DNA of 64,000 bases from NCBI RefSeq assembly GCF_032854445.1, contig NC_088302.1, positions 13,015,338 to 13,079,337 on the forward strand, in the 5' to 3' direction. The position numbers were made by a program, and so were the translations under genes. Positions 30,064 to 42,240 of this stretch are shown here, in pieces. The notes beneath the pieces were generated by a model that was not told where the DNA came from, did no database searches, and saw only the letters and a program-made list of their open reading frames with translations. Numbering within the stretch: the stretch's first letter is position 1; each line of letters opens with the position of its first letter. This stretch comes from Liolophura sinensis (taxonomy: Eukaryota; Mollusca; Polyplacophora; Chitonida; Chitonidae).

Positions 30064-31383
30064 AAAAAGTGGACTTTTTAAAGTATCCATTAAGTGCAGT
30101 GGGCAATAAAATACCGCAAGCTCAAAAGTATTTTGAAGTCTTTTTTTTTAAGAAAAAGACGATGCCCTCTTAGACATACTGAGGAAGATGCATTCCGTAA
30201 GCCTTCTGAAAACATGCTACACACAGTAGATGACAATGACATAGGAAAAGCTTAATATGCCTTGCATGCAGATGATCTTTCTTTTTACATGTAGAGAGTC
30301 CTGTAATATTGTGTGTTTAACCTGGGACTATAATAGTCAGGGAAGGCTCAGGGCAACCACACAGAGACAAGATCGGCGAATCGCAAACGTCGCACTATGG
30401 AACAGAACGACATCAGGTATAAGGGTCTTAGTGTGCCACATAAAAAAAAAAACAATCCCATTTTCAACTCTAGCACGGATTCAACATGCTCTTCATGTCA
30501 CTTTGCATCCATTTTGAATTTCAGCACCAAGGTTCGAGATCATGCTGGTGTCGGAGTGAGACGGTTGAGTGCCCAAGCAATCAGGAGACGTCTAGAAGCT
30601 GTCGAAGTACGTCCCAGGCGTCAGGTGAAGAAAGCCTTGTTGCTCCGCCGTCATAAGATAGCGCGTCTGCAGTAGGCGACAATCACGTTCGATGGACTAG
30701 ACGGCAATGGGGCAAAGTTCTTTTCACCGACGAAACGCGTGTGTGTCTCCGTCACGTTGACTCTAGGAGACGTGTGTTGCGTCGGCAGGGTGAACAGCAT
30801 GCAGAGTGCTGCGTGCAGCCAGTAACGGCCTTTGGTTGTGGCAGCGAAATGGTGTGTGCAGGCATCAGTTTGACAGACAAGACCGATCTGTTTCCTATCG
30901 AGGGAAACTTGAACGCTGCTAGCTACGTTGCTCAAGTTCTCAGACCGCATGTTTGCCTACGCAACCGCCGTTGGAGATGGATTTGTCTTCATGGACGACA
31001 ATGTGCGTCCACATTGTGCAAGGATTGTGAATGACTTCTTCCAAACTGAAGGCATTGACCGGATCCAGTGGCCCGCGTGTTCTCGGGATCTCAACCCCTT
31101 CGAACATCTTTGGGATCAGTTGAAACAATCAGTCTGTCGTCGGGTTGGGATGGAGTCGACTCTTGACGATTTGAGACGCCATACCGCAACGTTGGATCGC
31201 ACGCCTCATCAATACAATGCGAGCGCGTTGTCGAAATGTAATACAATCTCGTGGCGGCTACACGCGATAGTGATAATTACTGGTCACCGAGTGAAAATGA
31301 TAGAATTCTGTGATAAAATAAAGAATTGCCTTTGAAAATCTGGTTGACTCCTTTTATGAAATTTTCAAAAGTCCACCGATTTT
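30064..31383 (+). mobile_element. Tc1/mariner-like transposon, degenerate
   Basis: Bounded by TA dinucleotides (30062-30063 and 31384-31385) with imperfect inverted ends sharing 'GTGGACTTTT'. Length about 1.32 kb, normal for Tc1. The transposase text 'GRLRATTQRQDRRIANVALW' starts near 30340. Catalytic motifs are 'LFTDETRVCLR' (30715), 'GFVFMDDNVRPHCARIV' (30978) and 'SRDLNPFEHLWDQLK' (31082), a DD34E arrangement. Several frameshifts (about 30470, 30660, 30940) inactivate it. Confidence 0.85.
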
Positions 31384-31385
31384 TA

Positions 31386-32390
31386 CTTTGCGCATGCCCA
31401 TTAGCGCACAACTACAACTGCACGTTAATCCTTGACACACCCACCTCTGCCGGATTACTGGAATAGTGTGTTCAAAAGTTCATTGCGATCTGGTACATAC
31501 CACGGGAGATATCAAACAACGTTTTGGGGGGAACTTACTTTTGTTGCACTGTATATTACAAAAACAATTACTTTTGGTGCTGAAACTTTCTATTTCCCAA
31601 GTACAATGTCATATATAATAATAATAGTATCTTTATTTATCGAAAAAAGCAACAACATAGCCAATAATGCTGTCCCCGCAACTTTCCCAACCAGCAGGAG
31701 AAGTAGGGTAGTGGGAGACGGCCCATTACCGACCCTCTTCCTGCACCCCCTGCTGGCTAAAACCCCCTACACACACGAACAGAGAACAAACCACGTGAGT
31801 GAGAGATGGCCCCTTTTCCCATCCCGTTTTGTTTGAACAATGCACGTGTGCGCAAGAGTGTTACAGGGAACTAGCCTTACGAAAAGGTTTTCTATAGTAA
31901 CACATCAAAGTATAAATTTTAAAAAATAATAAAAAAACTATAAATAAAAATGAAAAGTAGAAAAAAATATATATATATTTTAGGTTTAACATGTCACATT
32001 CAGACACTGAAACAAGGAAAGTTAAGAGAGATGGGACATCACCCCATGTACCAAGCAAACCTCAACACTTTTCTAAAATCAATGGAACTTTCAGAATCAG
32101 GAAACATGCGCATATAAGTCATGGACAAAATTTATGGTCATTTAGCACACATGTATAAACCAGAATACATAATTAGCTATACCACTGTGACGATGTGATC
32201 ATGCTATCATGATAATATATTTGGAGATGTGTGAATATTTTGGGCTCATTTCATTTGTTTTTTAGACAAATGTTCTGCTGCAAGGAACAATTTAGAGCAT
32301 TGATGTACATGTATACCACTTTCATTAACCACATATTAGCCACTTGGGCATAAGAAACAACATCTAGTCTCTTAGTTCATCAACATCATG
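31386..32390. other. Region without recognisable gene
   Basis: Open frames here have low-complexity or random composition. No repeat family seen in this window occurs here. Confidence 0.5.
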
Positions 32391-33002
32391 AGAATGACCT
32401 CTTGGTCTGATGATCCAGAATCTGACGAACAACTGAGAACAGACGTTTGATAACTCAACCATGTCCCCATCCATTAAATTAAGGAAGAATGGTACATGAG
32501 ATTATCTATATCAGCTTCCTCAAGTCCCTCATACTCTGCTTGCAATGCATGCAATCGAATGTTGAGATGTTTTCTCTTAGAAATTGATACTTTTCTCTGC
32601 AAAGTATCTGAATCGTCAATATCAGCACCAACATCTCTCATAATGGAATTTGTCACCTACAATATCCTCAAATTCGTAGTCCTCCCCAATATACGCTGCC
32701 GGTATGCCTCTCTTAATCAGAGTTTTAACTTGAGACTTCATAAGGCTCACCAGGGGAGACACAACGATAACAATAGTTTTGTTGGCGTTGTTGGTGTTGG
32801 CATAAGGTTACCATTGTCAGCGCCTGGAAGCACAATGATTTCCCTGCTCCAGTCTTCCAAAACACAAAAACATCTTTTCCCTGTATAACTGCTTCCGACA
32901 CTGTCTCTGATATGTGTGCAGCTCCTTTATCCCGAATTTCAGAAAAACCAGAGCCTTGAGTTCTCTGCTAATTTCCTCGTATTCGTGTTCTCTGGTCGAC
33001 AT
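32390..33002 (-). pseudogene. RecQ-like helicase fragment, frameshifted
   Basis: On the minus strand from 33002: 'ELKALVFLKFGIKELHTYQR' then a P-loop region equivalent to GKDVFVFW-TGAGKS, broken by a one-base shift near 32850. In another frame 'VIVVSPLVSL', 'SQVKTLIKRGIPAAYIGED' follow. These are motifs 0, I and Ia of RecQ-family helicases. The remainder decays with stops toward 32390. Only the N-terminal third of a helicase core is present. It could be a retained piece of a host gene or of a helicase-carrying transposon. Confidence 0.55.
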
Positions 33003-33202
33003 CTTACTTTTGCCAGTTCTTGCTTGATGATGAAAATTAATGAAGACACACCCCCCACATCAACTAATGAAAATTTGTAGTCTTCCGCGAAGGCTTTTTT
33101 TCTCGTACGTTCATTGGCTAACACTGATTACATCACTGTCCACTTGTATCCAAATCGTGTATACCACAATGCAAAAAACACTCCAAAATCTCTGTTCATT
33201 TT

Positions 33203-33385
33203 AACAGAAAGTCCGTTGTCTGAGTGATGCTAAAATGTATTCTGTGTTATATTCAACATAATATCCTGTCAGTCTAATAGAATCCTTATGTTGAATTAAC
33301 AGAGTATTTGTGCTCTATTTAACAGAATAATCTGCTATAATAACAGAATACATTCCAACATCACACAGACAACAGACTTTCTGTT
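33203..33385. repeat. MITE-like hairpin 1 (second copy 53974-54163)
   Basis: About 43-base inverted ends starting AACAGAAAGTC and containing 'ATGTATTCTGT', matching with roughly five differences. The interior repeats the 'TTAACAGA' theme. The homologous copy lies in the second family member. Confidence 0.8.
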
Positions 33386-33653
33386 AAATTTAACAGATGT
33401 TGTTTCAGAGTAGTTAATAAGTTGTCGATAACCTAAATGTGTATCTCAGTTGTGCTGACTTATAGATTCCTACAACTTTCACATCTATTTAATCATTTAT
33501 TCATGCGTGTAATTGTTTTTCTAATGATACAACCCTGGAATAGAAGTCAAACACGATCATCTAGTGTTTGATATACTTTAATGGTATGTGTCTTATCACT
33601 CGCATCCAGCTCTTGTGTTCTCCATTTTCTGTGGTTTGAATGGCCAGGGCACA

Positions 33654-33787
33654 GTTGTTCAAAAGTGTATTAGCGGTTAAACCACGAATTAACTTTAGTC
33701 AGAACTAAAGTGCCATTAGTTTTGTATTAGGGCAAAACTGGCATTAAGATTAGGCTGTGCTTAACTTTTAATACACTTTTGAACAAC
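33654..33787. repeat. MITE-like hairpin 2 (second copy about 54432-54564)
   Basis: Ends 'gttgttcaaaagtgtatta' and its reverse complement at 33769-33787 form an almost perfect palindrome of about 134 bases with further internal pairing. Confidence 0.8.
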
Positions 33788-34044
33788 AGACCCCAGAGGA
33801 AGTTTCTTCTTTATATTAGGCGTAAATCTATTTGCATTTGGTGACGATGTTGGGGCAATGTGTTATGACGGGTTCAAGAATCCCTTCTTATAAAACAAAA
33901 ATGTACCTTTTACAAAATTTACAGGGACCGATTAATTGCTCTTTAAAGAAGCTAAAACGGATATTTTGGGGGGAAAAATCCATTTCAGCTAATTAAATAA
34001 AATTTTCTCTATCTATAAAGAATAGCTCAAACATGCTGGCTATC

Positions 34045-34112
34045 TTTCCGGCCGTACGTGGAAAGTCAGCCACTAACCTGCGGATGGTCGTGGGTTTTCC
34101 TTACCAACCGTC
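34045..34112 (+). repeat. SINE fragment
   Basis: Forward SINE middle: 'ccggccgtacgtgg', 'aacctgcggatggtcgtggg'. A shortened counterpart is present in the second family copy near 54805. Confidence 0.7.
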
Positions 34113-34235
34113 GAGCAGTAAGGACCGTTCCAGACGAATAATCGCAAGGCCACTTCCCACATACACAAACCACCAAAGAGCTAAGAAAGTACTGAAAGGA
34201 TACGAAAATAGGACGGAATCTATGGAAGGCGAACA

Positions 34236-34530
34236 CCACCAAAAAGGAAATCTCTCAAATGAAATAAACATCTCCCAAACGAAACAAGCATCTCCCGAAC
34301 CGAATAGGTATCGGCAGCCAAACCGAACAAACGTCTGCCAAACTGAACAGCCATCTCCCAAGTCAAACAAGCATTTCCGGAACTGAATAAACATCTCTCA
34401 AACCAAAAAGCGTCTTAAAAATCAAGCGAGCATCTCCCATATTGAATAGACATCTCCTACACCAAATAAGCATATGTCAAGCCAAAGAAAGACCCGCCGT
34501 ATAAGCATCTTCCAAAACGGAATAATCATC
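34236..34530 (-). repeat. About 20-bp minisatellite, array 1
   Basis: About 14 diverged units of 'catctcccaaacgaaacaag' type. Array 3 at 55035-55320 is the homologous block in the second family copy. Array 2 at 40905-41340 has the complementary orientation. Confidence 0.85.
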
Positions 34531-35839
34531 TGCCGGATAAAGCTTATTGAAAGAAACAACTTGGGCCAACAAAAATAGGGTGTTGTTTTCCAACTAAAAC
34601 AGGGGAGGTAATTAACAGGACTGGGTAAATGAGTTCAGTAATCAAACATTGCTAACCCGCTCGGTCTTGTGAGACAATCTATAACGAAATCTCTTTAATT
34701 ATACATACAACACTATATTTAATGCGCTTAAAAGTGGCTCACCATGCAATTAAATTCAGATGTTTGCATGTCCCTACCATTTTAATTTCAATAGACGTAT
34801 TTTACTGGGGCGGGGAATAGGTTATGGTTCGGGTCTTTCTACATTTAATTTGTGATTACTGTACACAGAAGTTCATGTATATTGCTGCTATTTTGTATTA
34901 CTTCATTCATTATTGTTAGCCTTGGACTGCTCCTTTCGATATGACAACAATTAAACTTTACTTGGTTGTTGATGATATGTAGATGACTCTTGGATGTATA
35001 AGTCACTATATATGCAGAAACATGCTATATTAAAAGGGAAAAGATCGCTCGAAGACCACAGAAGTATCTGGGTCTATTTTAAAGACATTTGAAGTTCTGT
35101 ATCTTTAGCTTCACTCCGACAGGACTCTCCCTGTCTCAGTTTGCATCTGTAACACATTGTTGAATATTTACACTGTTGACATCGATTACCATTTCTAACT
35201 TCCAAACATTATTATAGGAACATTACACAGATACCAGGATTATTATAACAACATTCCAAACAGTAGCCTATGTGCGGTATACCCTGTAACCCAGAAAAAA
35301 GTAATAAAACATTGTTCCAAATACTGTCTTTACTTATAAAAAGAACATCAGATACGCTGCAACAATATAAATATTTCGCCGCGATGCAGTGTTGTGTGGT
35401 CGTCGTCAATCCCGGGCTAACCTAGTTAGCACATACCGACACCGTCTCATTTCTAGGCGGAAATCTCAAATAAACGAACTTTGCGGTTACTGGATCACTG
35501 CTTGTCTTGTTAACCCGGACATGAGGTTTGCTAAAACCCCACTCTGTCGCAGTCTCTCAGACACGGCTCGTAAGAAATATGGCCTGGGCTGGTGCGAGAC
35601 GACAATTCGATACGACAATTATGACCAGGCAGAGGGTCCTGGGGCGTAATAATTAACGTAATAGTGTACGGCGCGACATATAAGGATTACACCCAGAGAT
35701 ACAAGATGATATATCGTCAATGTTTGAACCATAGTAGATTGAAAAAGCCTTGTCTTATTGTATTCATCACGCAGGGTCTTGAGTTTATCTCACAAATGAT
35801 AAATATACACCTGCTATACAGGTAAATAGGCAGTCAAGC

Positions 35840-36640
35840 AGAAAACCATTGCCGGTAGCCTACTAGGGCCTGTCTTTCAATGAATTCTGTGCGCAGTGTA
35901 TAAGACTGTGTTCTCGGCTATTGCCGATAACATAATATTGTTTTAGATAAGCAAAGGATTTACACTCGCACAGACACAGGTGAACGGCTCGGCCAACCGA
36001 AAGATGGTTTATAGGCTAGATACAATTTTAACCAGGCGTAAAGAAATCGTTCATCGTTCATAATTACAGACATTATAGTCTTTTAAATCTGGCTAAATGA
36101 ATGATAAGTAATTCACTTGAAGATGAATTCTTAAGCAGCGGTCTTCACAACCAAGAAAACAGATGATATGGCTAAATAGGTGACCTTCCTAGAAACAGTA
36201 TTCCACCTACAGATAAACATGATGTCATTGGGGTTGTAACTTACAGATATGTTAAAACATTCATTCGAACTGGTTCAGATTCTTACAGATATGTTAAAAT
36301 ATTCACTCGAACTGGTTCAAGTTATCCTCAAGTGCAAAGTTTTCTACTAGTCTAGTTCACAAATTCTCTCTCATCTATTTGCCATCTATAGCAACACCTT
36401 AGATCAAACAGGCCATCTCATAGCTCAAGTGACAAGTGGAAATGAAACCATTACCGGTAGCCTACAATGCTGGTCAACTAAGGCCTGTCCTTCAGTGAAT
36501 TCCGTGCGTAGTGAATAAGATACTGTTCTCGGGTATTGCCGGTAACATAATATCGTTTTAGATAAGGAAAGATAGACTTGCACAGACAACAACTCGGTCA
36601 ACCAAAACACGGTTTATAGGCCAGGTACAATATCAACCTG
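35840..36640. repeat. Direct repeat pair, about 595-bp period
   Basis: 35845-36010 and 36443-36630 share 'aaaccattgccggtagccta', 'ggcctgtctttcaatgaatt', 'gttttagataag' and 'ggtttataggc' blocks in the same order. A shorter 43-bp tandem duplication ('cttacagatatgttaaaa', 'attc.ctcgaactggttca') lies between at 36240-36322. Confidence 0.75.
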
Positions 36641-38838
36641 GGTGGCCAACAGATCTGCCAAAGACTATTTACTGATGCTCGACCCGTACTACTTTGCTGT
36701 TCATTAGAAATCAAGTTATCGTTGTTAGACTGTTCAGTACATACTTTTAATTTAAGTGCGGTAACACTTCCGGTCAACGTCATTGTATAATCCTTGCGAT
36801 ATAAACGCACCTGTCAGAATGTCAACACTCTCTATAAGAGTTAAGCTGATAAATCGTGTTAAATGTTGTAAAATGGGATTGCCCCCACCTTCATACTATT
36901 AAATCGAGTAATGACTACATGGAAGGTACATAATGTTAGATTAAAAGACATAAAATGCCTTATATACACAAAAGAAGTGTTGTCTGACGTAATATAATCG
37001 TACATTACTGCACTGTCTCCTTATATAAACCGCAGAAGGCTTAACCTATCATTCTGAATGTTTTCACACCTCTACCACTGTCACCATGTTGGAATGAGTA
37101 TGATTAAATCTGTATACAGCATTTCAATTTTAGGAAAGTATTCAGTTTAAAACCAAATCAATGTATCAGGGTGACAGCAGGTTTGAATATTTTCTAATAA
37201 TGTAGTGCAGTATTCAACATGAAACTCTTATCTCACAACAACAGACGTGAGCAGATGTGACACGGCTCAGCGATATGTAGTATTGCATAGGTCTAGACTG
37301 CACTGCACCCTGCGGCATCTACAAAGTGCTGACATGAAACAGCCCACACGGCACTGAAAACCACCATGCAGATCCGACCCATCTGAACGTCCTGCCATTG
37401 CTGCGTAGTTGTATACGGATAATATTCTAGGGCGTGAGGAGAATGCAAATGAATCTCTATGCAGACTGATGATGAAGATGACTGTAGTTTTATGGCGACG
37501 GGCTCCATTGTATTAAATGGTGTGCGCCAAGCCATTGGTATATATGTTCAACACAACATATCTATTATAGCTACACTAAATGTACCCACCCTGACGAAAA
37601 ACACAACGAAATATCTGTTTGTAAATATTCTTAACACTTCTGTATAAATAAAACTGGTCCAGTGGCACAGCTGGTACATCTAGGCGATGAAAATAATTTG
37701 CCAGGACAAATCACTTGAGTTGTTATTTAAATTTAATATCTTTTCCATACACAGAGGCTGTCTTATATTTAAAATACACATGACTTACAAATATAAATGA
37801 AAACCATTAGGCTGACTCCACAATTCACCTGATGGATTATAATGATACATAATGCATCCCCATATACTATAACTCCACTGATTATGACCTATACCAAATC
37901 AGACTAAACCATTCAAAAGCAAAACAAGAAACTAAACCACCCATAACCATGAAAATATCCGTCATTATGAATCTACCAAAGACACATGTACGTGGGCAGG
38001 GTATATAACTGGATCTAAGTAAAACATAATCAATGTCTCCCATGCGAATAGGTGTACATTATGTGCATATTGGTATACCTTAATAAAGATGTACAACACT
38101 CATACGCTGGTAACCACAGTTAATAGGGCCTACCCGTATGTTACCTATAAGGCGATAATAAACAATGTTGCCTATGTTAGATTAATTTAATATACACATA
38201 TATGGCATGACCTGATCTAAGCTTGAATAGAACTTAAGTTTGGCCACTCATATAAGACGTTCCAAAGTTTAGATTGTTTCAGCACCTTGATGAATTAGTA
38301 TGGACCCATGGTACTAAAATTTCAGGCAGAATGACAGACCGGCTAAGTATATAGACAGGATTACCCAGTAGGTGGCTACAATTGGAGGGTAAACTGAACC
38401 ATATAACATACGCCTTCATCTAAACTACTGCATGGACACCCATCAAGAACACTTACTAAATAAATCGCGTCTCAAACTGCCCAGAAATGATAATGCACTG
38501 TACCAACTGTTTTTACATTATTGCTTCGATATCAACTAGCTCACTGAAGAAGAACGCGACCGAGATAGCTCGGCTCCGAAATCGTATTGTTCGAGTTAAG
38601 ACAAACTGTGTCCGTAACCAACTGAAAATGGCCTTCTTGGCCAAACGATTCCGGCCTGTTCAAGAAGCAGACCTGATATTATTTGTGGATGAGCCTAAAT
38701 ATAGATAGAAATGGTTTCCACATTAGTTTCCTTTGTGGATGTTAATTTACAATAATTCCTGCCTTGCTGAAACTTACATACAGCCTGTCGGTCATAGCGT
38801 CTTCACACCGGACCTAAGAGATCTATCGCGAAAGTTTA

Positions 38839-39159
38839 CTATAGAGGCATTAACGTACAAAGCTCGAGAGAATCGTTAAGTTCATCCTCGGCATCCTGAA
38901 GAATTGATCCCAATTCTTGCTCTTCTCCTGCTGCGCCCTGAGGAGACTCCACGCCCTGGTCTGTTGCTGGTTTGCTAGACTTGCGATGGTGAAGCTCAGG
39001 CACTATCTGCTGTTTGTGGCTCTCCACAATTTCTTTTGACTGTGGATCAGTCAACCTTTGGCCGTTGACATACACGTCAACGGACACCTCGATGTTTTCA
39101 CGCGAAATCTGGATATCTTTGCAGAAGTGTATGCATGACTTTCTTGGAAGTTTTGCCTG
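38839..39159 (-). CDS. Exon-like minus-strand ORF, unknown
   Basis: After a 'ctgactcag' acceptor-like site the frame reads QAKLPRKSCIHFCKDIQIS, 'RENIEVSVDVYVNGQRLTDP', then a Gln/Glu/Ser-rich acidic C-terminal tail and a stop at 38839-38841. The ordered N-terminal half and disordered acidic tail look like a real terminal exon rather than a random frame. There is no ATG before the conserved-looking part. No family recognised. Because it lies inside a 5.1-kb insertion it could be a captured host exon. Confidence 0.35.
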   Translation of the reverse strand, partial: QAKLPRKSCIHFCKDIQISRENIEVSVDVYVNGQRLTDPQSKEIVESHKQQIVPELHHRKSSKPATDQGVESPQGAAGEEQELGSILQDAEDELNDSLELCTLMPL

Positions 39160-40504
39160 CTGAGTCAGTAGACTTCAGGTAAAAGAACTGTGATTAATAT
39201 TAATACATCGCAGCGTAGTTAATTAGGAGTAGACATTTTTCGAAGCTCTACATGTGACATTGTTTCTCACAAAAATACACAATCATAATAACATAAACAT
39301 TACATAGGTAATGTTAAATGTTTCATTTTAACTATACAGTTGTTTTTGTATGAAAATTTTTCTGATATAAACAGGAAGGTCATCTGAAAATTGATCGGCT
39401 CATGGATGCCGAACACCAGATCGGGTCACGGAGTTAATCCTTCATTAACCTTAAGCCTATCGCAAATGTAAACAAGATTGAAATTTACGATTGAGTCCAC
39501 GATTGAACTCTAGTCATTGGATGAGATAAGTTGTTTTGCCCTCCGCCTTTCAGATCCCCATCGTTTACTCATTACATGGTATGGACGTGTTAAACTTCTT
39601 AATGGTAGAAGCCGTAAAGCAATTATGGCATCAAATTATACCACATAGTTTTAGCAATTTGGGTCTTAGGTAGAATATCATTCTATTCCTGTTTTCCTTA
39701 AAGAAATGGGAAGGTTTGGTATCTGTAGAACTCTAGACCTCCGCTCGACCTTAAACTGATTCGATTTTACACAACTTGCAGTCGATATCGAAGTGTTTGG
39801 GGATATATTTGTTACATTCAGCGTGTGAACTATAGGTTTAGCGGACAAGTGTATGGAGAAACGACTGCATAAATATATGCTGTTCATTCAAACTTTTAAA
39901 AAAAATATAACACGTGTTGTTTCAACATAGGTAACGTTCCTGCATATAGACTAGTTTGTCTGATGACCTATTGTATCTTAGACATGTTGTATCTATAATG
40001 TTTGTTTTCATGGAAAACATATAGGTTCTGTGTTGTACTCCTCCTAAACTTTCAAAAATGTATTTTTGATTTTAACGAACAAGTCCATATTGAATATTTT
40101 TCCTTGTAGTATTTGGAAACACTTGTGCCTGTCATTAGTTTTATCTAGTTTTACAGTGAATTTAAAGTGTCTTGGGGGAAAAGTCATTCACTCGGAACCG
40201 GTCCGATATAGTTGTACTGGAAAATATCATTGCGCACCATGCTATCCACAACAATCTCTCCTGCTAGCGTAAATCGAGGTAATGTATTACGAATTCAAAG
40301 GATGGATGTTGAGTAGTCTACACCGATAGTAGTTTAATCCGTTCAGTATATTTGCGTGGATGCTAATGTCTCGCGCCGTACGCTACGCAGGCGCGTAATT
40401 AATACGCCCCGGGCGCTAGGCTTGGTTATAATTCGAATTGTTGTCCCGTGCCAATCCGGGTCGTAATTCTTACGCGCTGGGTCTGGGTGATGGCGAGAAA
40501 GGAA

Positions 40505-40640
40505 AGGTTATACCGCCTTTTTCGAGCAACAAAGTATCATACTCATTGCAGAATATAGAACTTTCAAGGACCAAGGGTACTATAGGGAAATCTTGTCGAC
40601 TGATTGGTTCAGTGAGGCGAGAAAAAAAGACAGTATATGC
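40505..40640. repeat. Dispersed repeat family, copy 1, right part
   Basis: Matches 55962-56087 ('caacaaagta.catactcattgca', 'actatagggaaat', 'attggttcagtgaggcgaga'). It marks the far side of the insertion 35398-40504. Confidence 0.85.
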
Positions 40641-40904
40641 TAAAATAAAACAAACACTACCGTTTGCATACACACTAAACACTTAATTTCTAATCTATTA
40701 TATTATATTGATTTAAATTCTACTGAAAAAAGTTTAACCAGGCGATCAGCTTTCTCCAAAAGGCTGTCAGTGTGCTTGGTGGCGGATCGCCCATCGTATA
40801 AAAAAAACGTGCAACACCCATCATCGTTGGAGAACAAAAAAGACCTCGGTTTCTTCAATGATACTTGTTCTATGAACATTGTTTCTTTTACATAGCCTAG
40901 TTCG

Positions 40905-41340
40905 GGAGATGCTTATTCGGTTTAGAAGATGCTTGTTTGCCAGACCTTTATTCCACTTGGGGGCTGCTTATATGGCGGACCTTGCTTGGTTTGGGAGACG
41001 CTCGTTTGGTTTTGCAGATGCTTAATCGGTTTTGGAGATGCTTGTTTGGTTTGGGAGATACTAGTTTGGTTTAAGAAATGCTTATTCGATTTGAGAAATG
41101 CTTGTTTGGTTTGATAGATGCTTATTTGGTTTGGGAGATGCCTATTTGATTTGCAAAATGCTTATTTGATATGGCCGTAAACGCTTACTTGGTTTGGGAG
41201 ATGTTTATTTGGTATGGCCGTAGACGCTTATTCGGTTTGGGAGAGTCTTTTTTGGTTTGTGAGATGCTTATGTGGTATGGCTGTAGAGGCTTATTTAGTT
41301 TGGAAGATTCTCATTTAATTTGGGAGATGTATTTTTGGCT
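40905..41340 (+). repeat. About 20-bp minisatellite, array 2
   Basis: About 20 units of 'gatgcttatttggtttggga' type, the complement of arrays 1 and 3. Some units carry a 'tatggc.gtag' variant, giving a 60-bp higher-order pattern at 41170-41300. Confidence 0.85.
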
Positions 41341-41489
41341 CTGTTCGCCTTCCACAGGAATCAGGCAAAAAGAAGCAGTCAATAGTTTTCCATCGTGTAC
41401 CATGGTAGAACATCAGTTGATTGCAACTGTTCATATATCCAACGTGGCGATCTAATTCAACACTATGAGTATATAGCCCCTAGCCCCGG

Positions 41490-42240
41490 TTAAGGCAGAA
41501 TTAAACGCAACCATGAAGAAGAGCGCCACCGATTCTGGACGCTCTGTCCACATTTACTTACAAGAGAATTATACACATTGTAAACCTTAAGAAAGTTGGA
41601 GCGTTTGAGGGAATAACCTTGACACACTAGTTTTTGCCGTACTAACTTGTTACGTTTAATGAAATCGTCACGCAACACACAGGATCTAACAATTCAGTGC
41701 TATAGGGCGAGATATGTACACGCCATATGCAGCAGGTAAGAATAATTTACGATGTTAAAATTGAGACTATCTATCTTGTCATCGAGTCTGCGAGAGAACA
41801 ACCAGTTTTGGTCTTTGTACATATATAGGTCCAGATAAGATGTAGCATCTGGAGAGTCTGTGATTTCCTTCAAATCCAGCGAAGGTTGGTAAATATCTCT
41901 CTCAGCCTTTGCTATATATGGATTGTTTAAAGCCGGCAGATCATGAATATACCGTTTTATGAATGTGAAAGATGAGTGATGGTGAGGATTACTCCTTAAT
42001 AGTTTCTGCATATAGTGGTATTTATATGAGAACAGGAATAGGTCGGCCAAACGGGACTTAAAATTTGTACCCATCGGAATACCTATGCACTATTGATACA
42101 TGGTTTCCCCGAATTTCACATTGATGTTATTAATGAGAAATTCAAGCAACTCAAAGAACATGGAAAGATCCCCCGCATGCTAGTCCTTGTATGCAAAGGA
42201 ACTGAAGAAGACTTTGTAGCCTCTGACGTTAATATAGCGG
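41490..42240 (-). pseudogene. Penelope-like element RT fragment
   Basis: Minus-strand text from about 42160: 'ELLEFLINNINVKFGETMYQ', a stop, 'CIGIPMGTNFKSRLADLFLF', 'FTFIKRYIHDLPALNNPY', 'SYLDLYMYKDQNW', then in another frame 'DDFIKRNKLVRQKLVCQGYS'. This is the palm and thumb of Penelope-like RTs. The catalytic Y-x-DD is Y-I-H-D, so the first catalytic Asp is lost. No GIY-YIG endonuclease is seen. Confidence 0.8.

Larger units (their letters stand above)
33147..35397. repeat. Dispersed 2.2-kb repeat family, copy 1, left part
   Basis: Closely matches 53919-55944 throughout, starting at 'gtatccaaatcgtgta' and ending at 'gttgtgtggtc'. It contains two hairpins (33203-33385 and 33654-33787), a SINE fragment and a minisatellite. 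No coding capacity is evident. The right end of the family is displaced to 40505-40640 by an insertion. Confidence 0.85.
35398..40504. mobile_element. 5.1-kb insertion in the dispersed repeat, with inverted ends at 35641 and 40410
   Basis: Comparison with the uninterrupted copy at 53919-56087 shows that this segment separates two parts that are only about 20 bases apart there. Inside it, 35641-35676 (GGGGCGTAATAATTAACG to GTACGGCGCGA) is the inverted partner of 40371-40410, with one internal indel. Bases 35840-36010 recur at 36435-36640. No transposase is recognised. A minus-strand exon-like ORF lies at 38839-39159. It may be a non-autonomous DNA element or a composite. Confidence 0.6.

Noticed and set aside
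30651..30950. 99-aa minus-strand frame
   Set aside because: Antisense to the Tc1-like transposase core.
40905..41340. Regular 20-bp repeats resembling a CRISPR array
   Set aside because: Units are contiguous and diverged with no unique spacers, and the DNA is eukaryotic; this is a minisatellite.
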